Assembly (NCBI RefSeq): GCF_042647465.1
Contig: NZ_JBHRVN010000007.1
Length of the DNA stretch: 64,000 nt
Strand: one strand, 5' to 3'
DNA from: Wagnerdoeblera intermedia
GTDB lineage: Bacteria > Pseudomonadota > Alphaproteobacteria > Rhodobacterales > Rhodobacteraceae
The notes under the pieces were generated by a model. It was not told the DNA's origin, did no database searches, and was given only the letters and a program-made list of their open reading frames with translations. Each line of letters opens with the position of its first letter. Position 1 is the first letter of the stretch. Below, piece after piece: positions 17,616-26,647 of this stretch. The position numbers were made by a program, and so were the translations under genes.

Positions 17616-18380
17616 GTGTTTGAAGTCAGCCTTGAGATTGTCGCGCTGCTGCTCCTTGCGTCAGTGCTGAGCGGCTTTATCGATTCCATCGCCGGGGGCG
17701 GGGGCCTTGTCACCATGCCCGCGCTGATGCTGGCCGGGGCCTCTCCGGTTGAGGCGCTGGCCACCAATAAGCTGCAGGGCAGTTTCGGCACGGCCACGTC
17801 TGCGGTATCTTATGCGCGGGCGGGGCATGTGAACCCGCGAGAGCAGCTGGGGCTCGCGCTGATTGCGGCGCTTTCCAGCGGGGTCGGGGTGCTGGTGGTG
17901 AGCCTGGTGCCGGTGATCTGGCTGTCGCGGCTGATGCCGCTGGTTCTGATTGCGGTGGCGCTGTTTTTCGCGCTGCGCCGGGGGCTTGGCGATGAAAGCC
18001 GCCCGGCTAGGGTGGGTCCTGCGGTCATTGCGGGGCTGATGGTGCCGGTGATCGGCTTTTACGACGGCTTTTTCGGCCCCGGGACGGGCAGCTTTTTCAT
18101 GCTCGGCTTTGTGATGCTGGCGGGCTACGGAATGCTGAAAGCCACGGCGCATACGAAATTTCTGAATTTCGCCTCGAGTTTTGCCGCCCTGCTGGCCTTT
18201 ATTCCTTTGGGTGGCATCTGGTGGGGGACGGGGCTGGTCATGGCCTGCGGGCAGATCCTTGGGGCACGGCTCGGCTCGCGCCTTGCGATGAAGCGCGGGG
18301 CCAGGCTGATCCGGCCGCTGCTGGTCGTGACCTCAGGCGGAATGGCGCTGCGGCTTTTGTGGCAGGCCTACGGCGGTTAA
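17616..18380 (+). CDS. TSUP family membrane transporter (TauE/SafE-like)
   Basis: Inner-membrane protein of 254 aa, usual for TSUP permeases that export or import sulfite, sulfonates or other organosulfur anions. The GTG start at 17616 has AAAAAGGAGA 6 bases upstream. The first repeat carries GFIDSIAGGGGLVTMPAL and the second GFYDGFFGPGTGSFFMLGF, the paired TauE/SafE signatures. About eight hydrophobic segments are visible. Its stop codon shares bases with that of the convergent gene at 18377. A sulfur-compound role would suit the sulfur-linked enzymes elsewhere in the window, but that is only a guess. Confidence 0.88.
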   Translation: MFEVSLEIVALLLLASVLSGFIDSIAGGGGLVTMPALMLAGASPVEALATNKLQGSFGTATSAVSYARAGHVNPREQLGLALIAALSSGVGVLVVSLVPVIWLSRLMPLVLIAVALFFALRRGLGDESRPARVGPAVIAGLMVPVIGFYDGFFGPGTGSFFMLGFVMLAGYGMLKATAHTKFLNFASSFAALLAFIPLGGIWWGTGLVMACGQILGARLGSRLAMKRGARLIRPLLVVTSGGMALRLLWQAYGG

Positions 18381-19201
18381 CGCGCAAGGCCCTTTGCGCT
18401 CAGCCAGCCGATGGCCCTGGGGATGTCGCGCTTGTCGTTCAGCTCAAGGATCAGGCGCGGAATCCGGTCCAGTTCATTCAGGGCCCTGAAAACCGCAGGC
18501 CAGTTGATCCGCCCTTCGCCGGGCGGCCAGTGGCGGTCGGCATAGCCGTCGCTGTCCTGCAGATGCACGTGGCAAAGCTGCGCCCCTGCGCGGCGGACAT
18601 AATAATCAACCGGCGGTGCACCAAAGCTGCCATGGGCAAATTCGGCGTGGCCGGTGTCGAGGGAGACCTGCACCGCTTCGCTTTCAAAAGCCCGGGCCAG
18701 GGTGGCGCGGATGTCGGGGTCTTTGTCCTGGACGTTTTCAATGACGATCTGAACGCCAAGTTCTTCCGCGCGGCGCACCACCGGATCCATTGAGGCGCGG
18801 CAGTTTGCGATCAGCCAGTCATAGGCAGAGCGGAAGGCAAAGTGATCAAGCGTGTGGTAATCCCAGGGGGTATAGGGGGAATGCACCACCATCTGATCGG
18901 CAGTCAGATCGGCGCAGACATCGAGCGCCTGCATCATCCGCTTTGTCACGATGGCCCGCACCTCCGGGTCGGGGGTCGACATATCGATGCCCCAGAATGG
19001 CCCGTGGATCCCCAGTCGCCCGCGCCAGCCGGAGAGAAGCTGCCTGATGCGCTGCGCCTGCGGCCGCCAGTCGCCGTTCAGCACCTCTGCCATGAAGAAA
19101 TCCTGCAACTCGATGTCGCGGTGCTCTGTCACAATGAGATCGCCGAGCCTTTCCAGGTCATCGGCCTGAAGCGCGGCACCAAGAAGCGGCAGATCGGTCA
19201 T
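18377..19201 (-). CDS. sugar phosphate isomerase/epimerase-like TIM-barrel protein
   Basis: A 274-aa protein of the xylose isomerase-like TIM-barrel superfamily (AP_endonuc_2). The candidate metal ligands stand in order at strand ends: Glu in IVIENVQD, Asp and His in SLDTGHAEF, His in CHVHLQDSDG and Glu in LILELND. GIHGPFWGIDM is another conserved strand. Such enzymes isomerise or epimerise sugars or keto acids or cut DNA; the exact reaction cannot be read here. It is separated from the upstream cytochrome gene by a strong terminator, so it has its own promoter in 19202-19270. Confidence 0.78.
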   Translation of the reverse strand: MTDLPLLGAALQADDLERLGDLIVTEHRDIELQDFFMAEVLNGDWRPQAQRIRQLLSGWRGRLGIHGPFWGIDMSTPDPEVRAIVTKRMMQALDVCADLTADQMVVHSPYTPWDYHTLDHFAFRSAYDWLIANCRASMDPVVRRAEELGVQIVIENVQDKDPDIRATLARAFESEAVQVSLDTGHAEFAHGSFGAPPVDYYVRRAGAQLCHVHLQDSDGYADRHWPPGEGRINWPAVFRALNELDRIPRLILELNDKRDIPRAIGWLSAKGLAR

Positions 19202-19271
19202 GACGGGCTCCTGTCACAGTCAGGCTTCTCTCTGGCCTGCGGAAGGCCACCGGACAAGAGTGCAGGGGGCG

Positions 19272-19298
19272 AAAAAGGCCTCTCTTTGCAGAGAGGCC
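19272..19298 (-). terminator. intrinsic terminator after the cytochrome b561 gene
   Basis: Perfect arms GGCCTCTC (19277-19284) and GAGAGGCC (19291-19298), extendable by one T-A pair, with five A at 19272-19276 that read as T on the minus strand. It lies 36 bases past the cytochrome stop (19334) in the direction of transcription. Confidence 0.75.
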
Positions 19299-19333
19299 CC
19301 GGGAGTTTTTGATCCGTCAGGCGGGGCCGGGGT

Positions 19334-19894
19334 TCAGCGACCGGCCATTTTGCGCAAGGTGCCGTCACGCCAGGCCAGATCATGCACAGCCACCATGGCG
19401 ATATGACCAAGGATCAGGACCAGCATCAGCCAGCCCATCTCGCCGTGCCATTCGGCCACAGCCACGGCCCATTCCACCGGCGGCTCCTGGGCGGGGAAAA
19501 TCTCAAAGCCGAAAGGCGCGAAGGCGCGTTGGTTGCCCCAGGCGCGGACCAGTGCGGTAAAGGGGATCAGCACCATCAGCGCGTAAAGCGCGACATGCCC
19601 CGCCCGCGCGGCGAGACCCTGCAGCCCCTCACCATGCGCCGGACGATTGCCGCGGTTGATCAGCGCCCAGAGGACGCGCAGCACCACCAGGACAAAAATC
19701 ACCAGGCCCACCGGCTGGTGGCTGCCCACAATGGCGCTGACGGTGGGGCTTTTCTCCATGGTGACCTTCACCACCATGCCAAAGAGCTGCCACAGGATCA
19801 AAGCCGCCAGCCCCCAGTGCAGAAGGCGGGTTACTTTTCCATAGCGCAGCGCGGTGTCGCGCATGGGCAGGGGGGCATCAGTGGCCTGGGTCAC
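19334..19894 (-). CDS. cytochrome b/b561 family membrane protein
   Basis: A 186-aa di-haem b-type cytochrome of the CybB (b561) family with four transmembrane helices, which passes electrons between quinol and a periplasmic or membrane partner. Candidate haem ligands are the His of LLHWGLAALIL (helix 1), GSHQPVGLVIF (helix 2), GHVALYALM (helix 3) and LGHIAMVAVHDL (helix 4). It stands alone between two terminator/promoter regions and is divergent from entE (start 20039). Some family members act as superoxide:quinone oxidoreductases; a specific partner is not indicated. Confidence 0.88.
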   Translation of the reverse strand: MTQATDAPLPMRDTALRYGKVTRLLHWGLAALILWQLFGMVVKVTMEKSPTVSAIVGSHQPVGLVIFVLVVLRVLWALINRGNRPAHGEGLQGLAARAGHVALYALMVLIPFTALVRAWGNQRAFAPFGFEIFPAQEPPVEWAVAVAEWHGEMGWLMLVLILGHIAMVAVHDLAWRDGTLRKMAGR

Positions 19895-19972
19895 GGGGGA
19901 GGCTCCTTCACTCAGTCTGTTTCAGTCGCCCCCTAGCAAATTCCGCCGCGTCGGAAAACCGCCCCGCGAAAA

Positions 19973-20001
19973 GTTGACAATTTTGCTACGGTTGCTTAAC
20001 C
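19973..20001 (+). promoter_or_regulatory. candidate promoter of the siderophore synthesis genes
   Basis: A consensus -35 TTGACA (19974-19979) is followed after 16 bases by a weak -10-like TTAACC (19996-20001), 37 bases before entE. The 9-mer GTTGACAAT here recurs exactly at 26647-26655 in the divergent iron-gene promoter region. The -10 match is poor, which would fit a regulated promoter. Confidence 0.4.
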
Positions 20002-20038
20002 GGGGCTCCAAGGTCACGCCGCCGTTGAGAAAGTTTCC

Positions 20039-21670
20039 ATGTCCGATCCAGCCCAAAGCCTGCCCCGTCAGATCTGGCCTGAGGAATTTGCGGCCCGCTA
20101 CCGCGCAGAAGGCTATTGGAAGGGCGAAACCTTCGGCAGCTTCCTGCGCGCACGTGCCGCAGCCCATCCTGAGCGGCTGGCGGTCAGTGATGGTGTGAAC
20201 CGCTGGAGCTATGCTGAGGTACTGGCGCGGTCAGAGGCGGCGGCGGGGGGCTATATGGCCCTGGGGCTGAAGCCGGGCGATCGGGTGCTGGTGCAGCTTC
20301 CGAATGTGGCGACCTTCCTTCCGGCGGTTTTCGGGCTGTTTCTGGCCGGGCTGATCCCGGTCTATGTGCTGCCCGCCCACCGCAGGACCGAGCTTGAGCA
20401 TTTTGCCCGCCGCTCAGGCGCGAAGGCGGTTGTCACGCTCGATCAGTTCGATGGCTTTGCCTATCCCGCCATGGCGGCAGAGGTGCGCGATCTGGTGCCG
20501 GATCTGCAACATATCATCGTCGCGGGTGAGGCCGGCGGGCATATCTCTTTCGACAGCTTCGGGCAAAAACCTGAGGCTTTCCCGGAGATCGATCCGTCCT
20601 CAGTGGCGTTTTTGCAGATTTCGGGCGGCTCGACGGGGTTGTCGAAGCTGATCCCGAGGACGCATGATGATTACATCTACAGCTTTGCCGCCTCCGGCCC
20701 GATCTGCGGGCTGAGCGAACACTCGGTCTATCTCTGCGCGCTGCCTGCGGCGCATAACTTCCCGATGTCTTCGCCGGGGATTTTCGGCACGCTTTATGCC
20801 GGTGGCCGGGTGGTCATGGCCCCCAATCCGGCGGCAGAGACCTGTTTTAAGCTGATTGAGGCAGAGCGGGTCACGATCACCGGGCTCGTTCCTCCGCTGG
20901 CACTGCTGTGGATGGAGGCTGCCCCGAAGACCCGTCACGATATCTCCAGCCTTGAGGTGCTGCAGGTCGGCGGGGCGAAATTCGTGGCCGAAGCAGCGGC
21001 CCGCGTGCGCCCGGTTCTGGGCTGCACGCTCCAGCAGGTCTTTGGCATGGCTGAGGGCCTGGTGAATTACACCCGCCTTGAGGATCCCGAAGAGATCATC
21101 GTGCAGACCCAGGGGCGCCCGATCAGCCCCGCCGATGAGGTGCTGATCCTGGATGATGAGGGCAATCCTGTCGAGGACGGCACCCCCGGTCACCTGCTGA
21201 CCCGTGGCCCCTATACCATCCGCGCCTATCACAATGAGCCGGCCGCCAATGCCCGCAGCTTTACCCCGGACGGGTTTTACCGCACCGGCGATATCGTGAA
21301 GCGGCTGGAGGGCGGTTATCTCTCGGTCCAGGGTCGCGCAGGCGACCACATCAACCGCGCGGGCGAAAAGATCTCGGCCGAAGAGGTCGAGGAGCATCTT
21401 CTGGCCCATCCGGCGGTCTTTGACGCGGCTGTGGTCTCAATCCCGGATGAATTCCTGGGCGAGCGGATCTGCGCTTTCATCGTGCCGCGCGGCGAGAAGC
21501 CGAAGGGCGCTGAGGTCAAAGCCTTCATGCGCAAACGGGGTCTGGCTGAATTTAAAGTCCCCGATCAGGTCGTCTTTGTGCCCGAGTTTGAGACCACCGC
21601 CGTGGGCAAGGTCTCGCGCAAGGTGCTACGCGCGCGGCTGCGCGAAGAGTTTATGAAGAAGGAGGCCTGA
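20039..21670 (+). CDS. entE: 2,3-dihydroxybenzoate-AMP ligase, EntE/DhbE family
   Basis: Stand-alone adenylation enzyme (543 aa) that activates an aryl acid with ATP and loads it on an aryl carrier protein. The ATP loop is SGGSTGLSKLIPRTH (residue about 195), and the late motifs YRTGDIV and GRAGDHINRAGEKIS and the C-terminal Lys in TTAVGKVSRKVL are present. The aryl-acid pocket HNFPMSSPG (His239, Asn240, Ser245) matches DhbE-type 2,3-dihydroxybenzoate enzymes; salicylate enzymes usually have Cys at the last of these positions. FGMAEGLVNYT is also typical. It leads the operon entE - carrier protein - NRPS. No isochorismate synthase, isochorismatase or DHB dehydrogenase gene is in the window, so the DHB supply lies elsewhere. 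Confidence 0.93.
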   Translation: MSDPAQSLPRQIWPEEFAARYRAEGYWKGETFGSFLRARAAAHPERLAVSDGVNRWSYAEVLARSEAAAGGYMALGLKPGDRVLVQLPNVATFLPAVFGLFLAGLIPVYVLPAHRRTELEHFARRSGAKAVVTLDQFDGFAYPAMAAEVRDLVPDLQHIIVAGEAGGHISFDSFGQKPEAFPEIDPSSVAFLQISGGSTGLSKLIPRTHDDYIYSFAASGPICGLSEHSVYLCALPAAHNFPMSSPGIFGTLYAGGRVVMAPNPAAETCFKLIEAERVTITGLVPPLALLWMEAAPKTRHDISSLEVLQVGGAKFVAEAAARVRPVLGCTLQQVFGMAEGLVNYTRLEDPEEIIVQTQGRPISPADEVLILDDEGNPVEDGTPGHLLTRGPYTIRAYHNEPAANARSFTPDGFYRTGDIVKRLEGGYLSVQGRAGDHINRAGEKISAEEVEEHLLAHPAVFDAAVVSIPDEFLGERICAFIVPRGEKPKGAEVKAFMRKRGLAEFKVPDQVVFVPEFETTAVGKVSRKVLRARLREEFMKKEA

Positions 21671-21672
21671 GA

Positions 21673-21909
21673 ATGGCACTCACGCTTGAGCAGATGCGCG
21701 CCGATATCGCGCGGATGATCCACCTCGATCCTGATGAGATCGGCGATGACGACAGCCTGCCGGATCTGGGTCTCGACAGCCTGCGGCTGATGCGGCTTGC
21801 GGTGATCTGGGAAGAAGCCGGGCTGCGCGCTGATTTTTCGATGTTTGCCGAAAGCACCACTCTGGGTGAGTGGTGGGCGGAAATCGAAGCACGGGGCCTT
21901 GTGAACTGA
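21673..21909 (+). CDS. aryl carrier protein, stand-alone
   Basis: A 78-aa acyl/aryl carrier protein. The phosphopantetheine attachment site is LGLDSLRLMRL with Ser36. Its place two bases after entE and one base before the NRPS gene shows it carries the activated aryl acid. In EntB and DhbB this domain is fused to isochorismatase; here it is free-standing, and no isochorismatase is nearby. It needs a phosphopantetheinyl transferase, which is not in the window. Confidence 0.9.
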   Translation: MALTLEQMRADIARMIHLDPDEIGDDDSLPDLGLDSLRLMRLAVIWEEAGLRADFSMFAESTTLGEWWAEIEARGLVN

Positions 21910-21910
21910 A

Positions 21911-24900
21911 ATGACCACGACGGACGGCCCGGGCGCTGCAGCTTTTCCACTGACCGAAGCACAGGAAGGTCTGTGGTATTTTCAGGCGCTTGATGCGGAG
22001 AACCCGATTTTAAACACCGGGCAGTATCTGGAATTCAAAGGCCGTCCCGATCTGAACGCATTGCGCGAGGCCATGTCGCGCATGATCGCCGAAACGGAAG
22101 CCCTGCGGCTGCGCTTTGGCCGGGGTCCGCAGGGACCGGTGCAATGGCTCTCAGACAGCGCGCCGGTGATGACGGAAGCCGATCTGACGCAAAGCCCCGA
22201 CCCGGAGGGTGAGGCACTGCGGTTGATGCGGGCCGATACGGCGCGGGCGCTGGATCTCTCGCGCGATCAGATTGCCGCTTTCACGCTTTATCATCTGAGC
22301 GCAGAGCGGTTCTTCCTTTATCAGCGCATCCATCACCTGGGCATTGACGGCTACGGCTTTGTGCTGCTGACCAACCGGATTGCGGAGCATTATAACCATC
22401 TGACCGCCGGCGGTCCCGAGCCGCTGCCCTTCCGCCCGATTGAGATCGCCTCACTTGAGGATCAGGCCTATCGGACCTCACCAAAGCGCAGCGAAGATGC
22501 CGCCTGGTGGCGGGCTGCCATGGAGGGGCTGCCTGAGGTTCAGGGACCCTCCCCCGGCCGCGCTGTCTCGGGCAGTCAGTTTCTGCGTCATTCGGTCTGG
22601 ATGCCGCAGGATCTGCTGGCGGCTTTGTCGCAGTTCTCGGATGCCCATGATCTGAACTGGACCGATGTGCTGACCGGCCTCAGCGGGGCCTATCTCGCCC
22701 GCTGGACCGGGGGGGAAGTGGTTGCGGGCCTGCCCTTCATGGCGCGGATGGGGCGCAAAGTGGCGCGTCTGCCCTCTATGGTGATGAATGTGCTGCCGCA
22801 GCGCATCCGCCCGGATGAGGCGGCGCCGCTTTCAGACTGGCTGCGCGGCTTTACCCGCGAGATGCGCGAGGCCCGCAAACACGGGCTCTACCGCTCCGAG
22901 CAGCTGCGCCGGGATCTGGGTCTCGTCGGCGGGGCGCGGCGGCTTTACGGGCCTTTGATTAATATCCAACCCTTCGATCGCCCGCCGGTTTTTTCCGGTG
23001 TGGATGTGGCGCTGCATATCCTGGGCGCGGGCGCGGTGGATGATCTGACGCTGACCTTCCGGGGTGATCCCGAGGCAGGCATGCTCTTTGAGGTGGATGC
23101 CAACCCGGGCCTCTATGATGCGGCGGCAATCGCGGGCCATTCGGCGCGGCTGATCGCCTTTATCCGCGCGGCGCTGGACGCCGGGCGGCTCGCACCGGTG
23201 CCGACCGCCTCACCCGAAGAGGTGGCGCTGATCGATGCGCGCAACGCAGCTACCCGACATCCGATCCCTGAGACCACGCTGATCGCGCTGATCGAAGCGC
23301 AGATGGTGGCCACCCCCGACGCTCCGGCGCTGTCTTTCCGGGGTGAGGTGCTGAGCTACGCCGAGCTCGACGCCCGTTCGGCGGCTTTGGCGGCTCAACT
23401 GCAGTCTTTGGGTGCGAAACCCGGCGCAATCGTGGCCGTGGCGCTGGACCGCTCGCTGGAGTTGTCGATTGCGCTTCTGGCCATTCAACGCGCAGGCGCG
23501 GCCTATCTGCCGCTTGATCCCGACCACCCGGCTGACCGCATTGCCACCATCCTGCGCCGTGCCGCGCCGGTGGTGGTGATCTCTTCTGCCGGGCTGACGG
23601 GGCTTTTCGGGGCCGATGTGCCGCTTTTGCTGACCGATGATTTCGCCACGACGGGCACGCCCGCTCCCTCAGGGGCGACCCCGGATGATATGGCCTATAT
23701 CATCTTCACCTCCGGCTCGACCGGGGAGCCGAAGGGCGTGGTGATTGAGCATCGCGCCATCGTTAACCGCCTGCTCTGGATGCGCGATTTCTACGGCTTC
23801 CACCCGGGCGACCGCATTTTGCAAAAGACGCCTGCGACCTTTGATGTCTCGGTCTGGGAGCTGTTTTTGCCCTATCTGACCGGGGCGACCCTGGTCATGG
23901 CGGAACCTGGTGTGCACCGCGATCCGGTGGCACTGGCGCGGGTGATCCGTGACGAAGCCATCACCACGCTGCATTTCGTGCCGTCGATGCTCTCGGCCTT
24001 CCTGGCCGCTCCGGCAAGCCAGGGGCTTGAGATTGCGCGCACCTTCTGCTCGGGCGAAGAGCTGACGGCCGATCACCGCGACCGCTTCCACGCCCGCATC
24101 AAAGGCGAGCTGCACAACCTTTACGGCCCGACAGAGGCGGCGGTGGATGTCAGCTACTGGCCCGCAACGCCCGAGGACCGCTCAAACCCGCTGCCGATCG
24201 GCTTTCCGGTCTGGAACACCCGGCTTGAGGTGCTGGATGATCTGATGCGGCCCCTGCCGCCGGGTCTGCCGGGGCATCTTTATCTGGGCGGCGTGCAGCT
24301 GGCTCGGGGCTATCTGGGCCGCCCCGACCTGACGGCAGAGCGCTTCATCGCGGACCCGCGACAGCCCGGTGCGCGGCTTTATCAGGCAGGCGACCTGGCG
24401 CGGCTGCGCGAGGATGGGGCAGTGGTCTATCTGGGCCGCTCGGATCACCAGGTAAAAATCCGTGGCCTGCGCATTGAACTCGGTGAGATCGAATCCGCGA
24501 TCATGGCCACGGGCCTGGCCCGTGAAGCGGTGGTCATCGCCCGCGAGGATCGCGCCGGTGAAAAGCGCCTCGTGAGCTATGTGGTGCCGGTCGGCACCCA
24601 TCAGCCCGGGGCCATTGCAGCGGCGATCGCAAAATCCCTGCCCGCCTATATGCTGCCCTCAGCCGAAGTGCCGCTGGCGGCGCTGCCGGTGACCTCAAAC
24701 GGCAAGCTGGACCGTAAGGCCCTGCCTGCGCCGGAATTCTCCGCAAGCGGCCGTCCGGCTTCAACTCCGACCGAGGTGATGCTGGCGGGCCTTTACGCCG
24801 AGATCCTGCATCTGCCCGCGCCGCCGCCCGCCGAGGCTGATTTCTTCGCCCTTGGCGGTGACAGCCTCTCTGCGGTGACCCTGGCTTTGCGGATTGAGCA

Positions 24901-25777
24901 AAGCACCGGCCGCGATCCCGGGATCGGTGCGATTTTCGAGCAGCCGGTGCTGGCGGGTCTGGCCCGCATCATCGGCGGTGAGGCGGAAAGCGAAAACGGG
25001 CTTGGCACCCTTCTGCTGCTGGCCGAGGGCGATGCCACAGCGGCGCCCCTGGTGCTTTTGCATCCGGCGGGGGGGCTTGGCTGGGGCTACCGCAGTCTCG
25101 CGCGGGCCATCGCGCCGCAGCGGCGGGTCTATGCTCTACAGCACCCCTGCCTTGATCTCTCAGAGAGGCTGCCGCTGAGCCTTGGCGATCTGGCGGGCCG
25201 CTATCTGCGGGTGCTGGAGGCGGCGGGTCTGACCGGGCAGCTCCATCTGGCGGGCTGGTCGGTGGGCGGTCTGATCGCTCAGGAAATGGCGGTTCAGGCG
25301 GGCGGGCGCATTGGCATGGTGGCGCTGCTCGACAGCTATCCGGCGGATGTCTGGCGCGAAGAGCCTGACCCCGATCCCGTGGCGGCGCTGCGCGCGCTGC
25401 TGGCGATTGCGGGGCATGATCCTGACGGGCACCAGGACCTCGACACCCGCGCCAAAGTCGTGGCCTTCCTGCGCGAAGGCGACAGCGCGCTTGGGGCTCT
25501 GCCCGAAGAGGTGCTGGACGCCGTGGTGCGGTTGGTGACGGATACCAACCGCCTTGTGCGCAGCCAGTATCACCGTGCCATGGCGGGGGATCTTCTGCAT
25601 ATCCGCGCCGGGCGCGATCATGCGGGTCGCAATCTGACGGCGGATCTGTGGCAGCCCTTCGCGGGGCGGGTCATCGCCGAAGAGGTGCCTTTCGTGCATG
25701 CGCAGATGATCTCTCCCGAAGCGGTGGTTGAGATCGCGCCGCTGCTGGCTGCGGGTATGGCGGGGAAGGGGGCCTGA
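21911..25777 (+). CDS. entF: non-ribosomal peptide synthetase, C-A-PCP-TE, EntF-like, serine-activating
   Basis: A 1288-aa single-module NRPS with the layout of EntF. The condensation domain (about 10-430) has the active-site motif HHLGIDG (141-147). The adenylation domain (about 450-920) has FTSGSTGEPKG near 600. Its specificity positions, read from FDVSVW, TTLHFVPS, TFCSGEE and NLYGPTEAAVD, give D-V-W-H-F-S-L-V-D, the L-serine code of EntF. The PCP has GGDSLS with Ser985. The C-terminal thioesterase (about 1040-1288) has GWSVGG with Ser1117 and a late His in VPFVHAQ. With the upstream DHB enzyme this predicts N-DHB-serine units, probably joined and released as a di- or trilactone or linear chain. 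No MbtH-like gene is visible. Confidence 0.93.
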   Translation: MTTTDGPGAAAFPLTEAQEGLWYFQALDAENPILNTGQYLEFKGRPDLNALREAMSRMIAETEALRLRFGRGPQGPVQWLSDSAPVMTEADLTQSPDPEGEALRLMRADTARALDLSRDQIAAFTLYHLSAERFFLYQRIHHLGIDGYGFVLLTNRIAEHYNHLTAGGPEPLPFRPIEIASLEDQAYRTSPKRSEDAAWWRAAMEGLPEVQGPSPGRAVSGSQFLRHSVWMPQDLLAALSQFSDAHDLNWTDVLTGLSGAYLARWTGGEVVAGLPFMARMGRKVARLPSMVMNVLPQRIRPDEAAPLSDWLRGFTREMREARKHGLYRSEQLRRDLGLVGGARRLYGPLINIQPFDRPPVFSGVDVALHILGAGAVDDLTLTFRGDPEAGMLFEVDANPGLYDAAAIAGHSARLIAFIRAALDAGRLAPVPTASPEEVALIDARNAATRHPIPETTLIALIEAQMVATPDAPALSFRGEVLSYAELDARSAALAAQLQSLGAKPGAIVAVALDRSLELSIALLAIQRAGAAYLPLDPDHPADRIATILRRAAPVVVISSAGLTGLFGADVPLLLTDDFATTGTPAPSGATPDDMAYIIFTSGSTGEPKGVVIEHRAIVNRLLWMRDFYGFHPGDRILQKTPATFDVSVWELFLPYLTGATLVMAEPGVHRDPVALARVIRDEAITTLHFVPSMLSAFLAAPASQGLEIARTFCSGEELTADHRDRFHARIKGELHNLYGPTEAAVDVSYWPATPEDRSNPLPIGFPVWNTRLEVLDDLMRPLPPGLPGHLYLGGVQLARGYLGRPDLTAERFIADPRQPGARLYQAGDLARLREDGAVVYLGRSDHQVKIRGLRIELGEIESAIMATGLAREAVVIAREDRAGEKRLVSYVVPVGTHQPGAIAAAIAKSLPAYMLPSAEVPLAALPVTSNGKLDRKALPAPEFSASGRPASTPTEVMLAGLYAEILHLPAPPPAEADFFALGGDSLSAVTLALRIEQSTGRDPGIGAIFEQPVLAGLARIIGGEAESENGLGTLLLLAEGDATAAPLVLLHPAGGLGWGYRSLARAIAPQRRVYALQHPCLDLSERLPLSLGDLAGRYLRVLEAAGLTGQLHLAGWSVGGLIAQEMAVQAGGRIGMVALLDSYPADVWREEPDPDPVAALRALLAIAGHDPDGHQDLDTRAKVVAFLREGDSALGALPEEVLDAVVRLVTDTNRLVRSQYHRAMAGDLLHIRAGRDHAGRNLTADLWQPFAGRVIAEEVPFVHAQMISPEAVVEIAPLLAAGMAGKGA

Positions 25778-25793
25778 GCCCCCTTTCTGCCGC

Positions 25794-26630
25794 TCAGCGG
25801 GCTGCGAACGGCAGTGCCAGAGGATAAGATCCGGCAAGGGTTTGAATATGCACGTGATCTTTCAGCACATGCAGATCGACCTGCAGCCCCGGATGGGCGG
25901 TGATCAGCTCGACAAAGCTCAGCGTTGCCGGGGCCGGACCCTCCGGCGGCGGCCCGTCTGAGCCTGAGCGCTTCTCTTTATCGCCAAGCGCAAGCAGCAC
26001 CTCCGGCCGGGGGTCCGGCACCCGTGCCTCAGCCGCGATGCGCCGGATCAGTGCCTCATCCCACCAGATCGAGGGGCTGATCGGCGCGAAACGCGCAAAG
26101 CTCTCAGGATGGGCGAGGAGCGCATAAAGCACAAAGAGCCCGCCGAAGCTGTGCCCCCAGAGCGTGCGGCGCCCCCCGTCCACCGGCAGCCCGGTCTCCG
26201 CGGCTTCGCGGATCTCATGGGTCAACAGATGGTGAAAGATCTCAGCGCCCCCAGCCAGACGCCCCTCATGGACGTGATCGGGCCGCAGCCCGGCCCCGGG
26301 TGTCAGGGGCGCGGTGAAGTCTTTGGTGCGCAACTCCCGCGCGAACTGCCGGTCGGTGTCATAGCCAACGGCGGCGATGATCAGCCCCGGAACCTGCGAC
26401 AGATGGTCCGCCGTCAGGTAATCAAAAGCGGCATTCCCGTCGAGCATATAGAGGATCGGCCAGCCGCCTTCCGGAGCAGCCCCTTTGGGCACCGCCAGAA
26501 AAATTCGATAGCCCGGACCGGCAGATAGGGTCTTCTGCGTCAGATCGTGGCTGGCGCATCCGGTCTCAAACAGACGCAGTTCAGCCGGACGGCGGGCGTG
26601 ATCGGGGCCAACCTTTCCTGTCGCGGGCAT
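25794..26630 (-). CDS. siderophore esterase-like alpha/beta hydrolase (Fes/IroE family)
   Basis: A 278-aa hydrolase of the putative-esterase family (PF00756) that includes Fes and IroE, which hydrolyse catecholate siderophore esters to free iron. Motifs are ILYMLDGNAAFDYL, the nucleophile elbow LWGHSFGGLFVL (Ser near 153) and a late His in KDHVHIQTL. It lacks the extra N-terminal domain of Fes and has no signal peptide, so it is probably cytoplasmic. The ATG at 26630 follows AAGGAA; a TTG further up would lengthen it by 8 residues. It is convergent with the NRPS gene and divergent from the beta-propeller gene, sharing with the latter a possible iron-regulated control region. Confidence 0.83.
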   Translation of the reverse strand: MPATGKVGPDHARRPAELRLFETGCASHDLTQKTLSAGPGYRIFLAVPKGAAPEGGWPILYMLDGNAAFDYLTADHLSQVPGLIIAAVGYDTDRQFARELRTKDFTAPLTPGAGLRPDHVHEGRLAGGAEIFHHLLTHEIREAAETGLPVDGGRRTLWGHSFGGLFVLYALLAHPESFARFAPISPSIWWDEALIRRIAAEARVPDPRPEVLLALGDKEKRSGSDGPPPEGPAPATLSFVELITAHPGLQVDLHVLKDHVHIQTLAGSYPLALPFAAR

Positions 26631-26647
26631 CAGGCAGTTCCTTATAG

